12,622 bases of DNA. It comes from Spirogloea muscicola (Eukaryota; Streptophyta; Zygnematophyceae; Spirogloeales; Spirogloeaceae). The DNA lies in NCBI GenBank assembly GCA_009602725.1, contig WELB01000056.1, positions 693,744 through 706,365 on the forward strand, written 5' to 3'. A model generated the notes under the pieces. That model saw nothing but the letters and a program-made list of their open reading frames with translations. It did no database searches and was not told where the DNA came from. The first letter of the stretch is position 1; every line of letters begins with the position of its first letter. Positions 9,394 to 12,622 of this stretch are shown one piece after another. The translations under genes were made by a program, and so were the position numbers.

Positions 9394-9398
9394 TGTAA
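9394..9398 (+). terminator. TGTAA polyadenylation-type signal behind HUS1
   Basis: TGTAA, the usual green-algal poly(A) signal, lies 126 bases after the HUS1 stop and 52 bases before the TAP46 stop on the other strand. Cleavage just downstream would end the HUS1 transcript at or inside the TAP46 3' end. Confidence 0.55.
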
Positions 9399-9449
9399 AG
9401 AATACGGGGTGTCGAAATGCTTGTAGTTGACGAGCTCAAAGACCTCGAC

Positions 9450-12025
9450 TCAGCCACAAGGTGTCAGCTTGCTATTGCCTGCTCCACGAGGGTGTTCATC
9501 TTTCCAGTCATCCCATCGTCTACTTCGGTAGATGCTCTCCTCGTCATCCTCATCATCGCTGCTGCTTGCCTCTGGCCCCTGACCAGCAGCAGATGAGATA
9601 ACTTGTGGCCGCAGGCGGCTGGCCTGCTGATTCACAGCTTGCATCATCTGCAACTCATAGTCTGCAGCCTGCTCTATGCTCACGCTGGGAAGGCTGTGGC
9701 TTGGCTGAAAGACTCGAGCAGCCACATGCTCCTGCATCGTCGAAGGCCGAGCGCCTCCAATCACCGAACTCACGGGGCCAAATGCTGTTGTCAGTGGCAA
9801 GCGAACACCGTGGTGCTGGTGAGCGAGGGCAACAGCAGCTCGACCTTCAATCACGTCGCGTGCATGAGTGGCACAGGCGATGGGCTCGGCAGCCGAGGAC
9901 ACAGACGAGGATGTTGTGTTCGCTCGTGCCACCATCTCCTTGTGCCTTGCTTCTGCAGCACTCGCGCGATCATCCAGCGCCTCCCTTGAGACCTGCAGCA
10001 ATTCCAGAACACCACGTGCTGGTGGCTGTAACCCCGCAGTGCATGCATCATCAATCATAAAGTTACTCACAGCAGATTTTCTGTCACACCCCTCTGAGTA
10101 TAACAGACAAGATCTCTTGCATGACATCAAGAACACATTGTGGAGCTAGCTAAGGCAATATTGAGCACTGCCTGCAATTGCAACAACTCAAGGCGTCTGT
10201 ACGAGATGAGAAGGGTACCCCGTCCATCCCGGGGTCAGTGGCTACTGCCAACAGCATCTCCTCTTCACGCTTTAGCACGTCCAGCGAGTTCACGGCCTGC
10301 AAGGGGTGCACTGAGCGGGCATAAGTTGCCCATACAATGACAGGCTAGCCCCGTCTGCAACTGGAGCTCAAGACGTTGCAGGCGCCCACATTGCTGCCTC
10401 TCTATCACTAGGCCGCAGCAGTTTATAGTCATGCTTCTGTTGCAGAGGTCGAGTGGCTTCATTCAGAGAGAGTGCTTACTTGGAAGATGGCTAGCTGGAG
10501 CTGCAGCAAGCAAGCCTGCAATTGCCAGAACAGGAGGGCATACCAGAATGTATCAGGCGGTTACCAGCATGAAGCCCAAAGCTGGGCATGGTGATGATGA
10601 GCCTCGTAGGCTCACCATCACCTATGTACACTGCCCCACAGTTGGAATACGGTGTGATCTTGCACAGATTCCCACCAAGCCTGCACCACTTTTCCTGGCT
10701 CATATGGCCTTTCCCAGAACAACAGAGACTGCAGAGGATTTGCCCTTTGTCTCTGCCTAATCCTGGCCCGTTCAACGGGCCCAGACAGCATGCTGCCAGC
10801 TTGAGAGAAAACACAGCTGTCTGCAGTGCCCCGTGAGCGCGTCACCGGGATACCTCACGGGCTCACCTCGCGCTCATCCTGCTCATCCCCACCATTTGCC
10901 TCTGCGGCGCCAGTGCAATCCGCTTCGCCATCTCCAGCCCCGCCTTGCCTCCCTTGGGCCAGCCGGCGGGCCTCAATCACTTGCAGCTGCAGCTCAGCGG
11001 CCCGCTGCCGTCGGAACCTGGAGACCTGCAGTTGGGTGAGACCTGATTGAGTGGTCAGCGAGGATGGAGCATGCACTGATCAACAGCAGCAGGCATGACC
11101 ATCAAGCAACTGCACAGCGCCTGCACAGCAACCTTGTGAGCGTGCTTGACGACCACCATGACTCGGCAACTGTGCATGTCCTTGGAGGCCAACAGCAGTG
11201 CCCAATCACCTTGAGATCTCTGCGAGACCTTGGCTCCACAGGAGCCTCTGCCGAGAGAGATTGGCGCTCCTCCCTGGAGACCAGGCCCTTGGCCTCGCAG
11301 CGAGCGACAAAGGCCTGCAAGAGAGGGGCCCGCATGAGCCGACCGCTCAGCGGCTGCAGTGGGGCGCTGGGCACCGAGCGGAGCTACAGGGAGAGGAGCA
11401 GCAGCAGAAGCGCTGCAGGCGGCTCCTCTTCTTTCATGAGCGCCGTAAGAGCTGAGGGCTCGCGTCGACCTCGAAGCTCAGGCGAGCGGCGCGGAGGAGG
11501 GCGAGGCGGGCCGCGGCGCCGTCGCCACGGAGCCGCAGCGTGACGTCCGCCAGCAGGTAGGGCACCTGGGCACGGAGGGTGGCTGCGGTCAGGGCCCCGA
11601 GGGCAGAAGGGCCGGCGCGGGGGCAGGCTGCTGGTGGGGCCGGAGGCGCACCAGCAGGTATCGGAGGTGCGCGGACGGCACGTCGTCAGCGTCCTCGTTG
11701 GGCGAGAAGAGCGCCAGCGCGTCGCACCGCCGCTCGCACTCCTCCAGCGCGCCGCGCGCCCACTGCAGGCGCTCCTCCTGGGCCTGGGCAGGGGCGGGGG
11801 CGAGGGCCAGGCGGACGCTGAGACGGAGGCGGAGCCCTGAGGCTGAGCCCGAGCGGGAGGGCGAGCGGGGGACTTGAGCGGGCGCGAGGAGGGCCGAGCA
11901 GGGACCTCGGCTGCCGCGGGCGCGGGCGCGGGCGCGGAGGCGGAGGCGGCGGCGGCGTCCTGTGCGCGCGCGAAGAGGTGCGCCAGCGGCAGGGCGAGAA
12001 GGTCGTGGGCGGCGGCGGAGCCCAT
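9450..12025 (-). CDS. TAP46: TAP42/TAP46/alpha4-family PP2A regulatory protein, 8 exons
   Basis: Binds PP2A, PP4 and PP6 catalytic subunits outside their canonical scaffolds, stabilises them and works downstream of TOR (family knowledge). Exons on the minus strand: 12025-11906, 11777-11652, 11565-11470, 11314-11210, 11025-10867, 10515-10480, 10296-10219, 9992-9450; every junction is phase 0, giving 420 residues and TGA. Landmarks are LALPLAHLFARAQ (about 10-22), CDALALFSPNEDADDVPSAH and RYLLVPYLLADVTLRLRG around 57-93, FVARCEAKGLV (116-126), VSRFRRQRAAELQLQ (150-164), an acidic linker ending DEQDERE, LLQLQLAIFQ, LDVLKREEEMLLAV, then exon 8 with CATHARDVIEGRAAV, ARVFQPSHSLPSVSIEQA, an acidic stretch and WDDWKDEHPRGAGNSKLTP. 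The donors of exons 1 (GTCCCT) and 7 (GTACCC; alternative 16 codons? earlier at GTAGCC) are weak. Start chosen by the GCCGCCATGG context. Confidence 0.94.
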
Positions 12026-12031
12026 GGCGGC
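12019..12031 (-). promoter_or_regulatory. TAP46 translation start context
   Basis: On the minus strand GCCGCC directly precedes ATGGGC, a strong Kozak-like match and the same as in HUS1. The downstream MGSAAAHDLLALPL matches the usual short N-terminus of the family. An in-frame upstream ATG at 12094-12092 lies inside the inverted repeat and would add 23 Pro/Ala-rich residues. It is not preferred. Confidence 0.75.
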
Positions 12032-12052
12032 CAGGGCGAGCGGGCCAGGCGC

Positions 12053-12063
12053 GGGGGGGGGGG
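12053..12063 (+). repeat. G11 homopolymer in the TAP46 leader
   Basis: Eleven consecutive G lie between the TAP46 ATG and the inverted-repeat arm. On the TAP46 strand this is a C run. Such runs are prone to slippage and to sequencing error, so the exact length is unsure. Confidence 0.8.
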
Positions 12064-12149
12064 TGGCTCCCGGAGGCCACTTTGCTCTGCTCATTCCGGT
12101 TCCGCATGAGGCGACCAGTCCCCACTGGAATCAGGTCCGCCTTCTTTCT

Positions 12150-12175
12150 ACCCGCTCAGTAACCACTGAGCGGGT
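12150..12175 (+). repeat. Nested 11-bp hairpin in the left arm
   Basis: ACCCGCTCAGT, a 4-base loop AACC, then ACTGAGCGGGT. The mirror copy is at 12376-12401 in the right arm with loop GGTT. Because it sits inside a larger palindrome, single strands could adopt either a long hairpin or a cruciform with side stems. Confidence 0.9.
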
Positions 12176-12276
12176 CAATCTGCTTGTCGGTCATGTAGGC
12201 CCAAGGTGTGCTTGCCTTTGTACTTGACCATTTGGCCATCGTCTGTTTCAAATACACGACATCTTCGCTTTCATTC

Positions 12277-12293
12277 TTTTTTGGGCTGGCTTT
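12277..12293 (-). repeat. GCCAGCCCAAAA motif in the hairpin loop
   Basis: TTTTTTGGGCTGGCTTT on the + strand ends one base before the right arm begins. The same motif follows the right arm at 12477-12492, so the right arm is bracketed by direct copies. Confidence 0.8.
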
Positions 12294-12476
12294 GTGTATT
12301 TGAAACAGACGATGGCCAAATGGTCAAGTACAAAGGCAAGCACACCTTGGGCCTACATGACCGACAAGCAGATTGACCCGCTCAGTGGTTACTGAGCGGG
12401 TAGAAAGAAGGCGGACCTGATTCCAGTGGGGACTGGTCGCCTCATGCGGAACCGGAATGAGCAGAGCAAAGTGGCC

Positions 12477-12492
12477 TTTTGGGCTGGCTTTT
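12477..12492 (-). repeat. GCCAGCCCAAAA motif at the outer edge of the right arm
   Basis: TTTTGGGCTGGCTTTT on the + strand starts exactly at the last base of the right arm. It is a direct copy of the loop motif, and the left arm has no equivalent at its outer edge. Confidence 0.8.
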
Positions 12493-12499
12493 CCTCAAT

Positions 12500-12570
12500 G
12501 AAGCGCGGCCAGATTGACTGGTGGCTGGGAAAGTAGGAAGCGCGGCCAGATTGACTGGTGGCTGGGAAAG
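12500..12570 (+). repeat. Two identical 34-bp copies, period 37
   Basis: Copy 1 at 12500-12533 and copy 2 at 12537-12570 are identical (GAAGCGCGGCCAGATTGACT followed by GGTGGCTGGGAAAG), separated by TAG. Identity points to a recent duplication. One frame through copy 2 reads KRGQIDWWLGKASPKEW and stays open to a stop near 12620, possibly a fragment of a repeat-encoded protein. Confidence 0.9.
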
Positions 12571-12590
12571 GCCAGCCCAAAAGAATGGAC
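12567..12590 (+). repeat. Inverted copy of the GCCAGCCCAAAA motif
   Basis: AAAGGCCAGCCCAAAAGAAT followed by GGAC is in the opposite orientation to the copies at 12277 and 12477, and extends the match to the remnant at 6307. Together these define a family of short related sites around the inverted repeat and in the ZEP-HUS1 gap. Confidence 0.65.
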
Positions 12591-12622
12591 AAAGTCCGAG
12601 GGAGCCTGAGTGCGAACGACTA

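Larger units (their letters stand above)
12074..12477. mobile_element. Perfect 184-bp inverted repeat with 36-bp loop (foldback-like element)
   Basis: The left arm 12074-12257 and right arm 12294-12477 are exact reverse complements over 184 bp, which I checked base by base. The loop is 12258-12293. Each arm contains its own smaller hairpin, ACCCGCTCAGT / ACTGAGCGGGT. The structure lies 48 bp upstream of the TAP46 ATG, so it occupies the promoter or 5' UTR. No transposase is visible. A foldback or MITE-like element, a recent inverted duplication, or an assembly or library artefact are all compatible. A transcript through it would form a long double-stranded RNA. Confidence 0.85.

Noticed and set aside
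10236-10296. Shorter TAP46 exon 7 ending at the GTAGCC donor
   Set aside because: It also keeps frame, but the longer exon to 10219 retains a linker (ATDPGMDG) of the length other family members have here. The choice is not certain.

Overview
The window is nuclear DNA from a plastid-bearing eukaryote, most likely a green alga of the Chlorella/Coccomyxa/Trebouxia kind (inference). The support is a plant-type zeaxanthin epoxidase with the tail of a plastid-targeting region, many short GT-AG introns, GCCGCCATG-like start contexts, and a TGTAA polyadenylation-type signal behind one gene. Nothing looks bacterial or viral. Three intron-rich genes account for almost all recognisable coding sequence. 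I rebuilt each by following protein-family homology across splice sites. All 33 exons join in frame, giving continuous proteins of 644+ (partial), 317 and 420 residues.

Layout. Positions 1-4932 (+) hold zeaxanthin epoxidase (ZEP): 17 exons, open at the left edge, with an FAD-dependent monooxygenase core and a C-terminal FHA domain. Positions 4933-6796 are intergenic, with no recognisable gene. They carry a GC-rich 37-bp minisatellite and several copies of a short motif that reappears at the right end. Positions 6797-9268 (+) hold HUS1, the checkpoint clamp subunit, in nine exons. Positions 12025-9450 (-) hold a TAP42/TAP46/alpha4-family regulator of PP2A-type phosphatases, in eight exons. HUS1 and TAP46 are tail to tail with 181 bp between stop codons. 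From 12074 to the right edge is a mobile-element-like region: a perfect inverted repeat with 184-bp arms and a 36-bp loop, starting 48 bp upstream of the TAP46 ATG, then a 34-bp direct duplication and further copies of the GCCAGCCCAAAA motif.

Function. ZEP acts in the plastid in the xanthophyll cycle and on the route to violaxanthin, neoxanthin and abscisic acid. HUS1 acts in the nucleus in the 9-1-1 DNA-damage clamp. TAP46 stabilises PP2A-family catalytic subunits and acts in TOR signalling. They are unrelated housekeeping genes, not an operon or a system.

Features most worth a second look: the perfect hairpin in the TAP46 promoter/5' UTR; two introns with GC rather than GT donors; HUS1 introns 1 and 2, which are stop-free and multiples of three; a duplicated splice donor in HUS1; a duplicated segment in ZEP intron 16; and a marked drop in GC from the 5' to the 3' end of every gene. 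I found no evidence of a new enzymatic or defence system.
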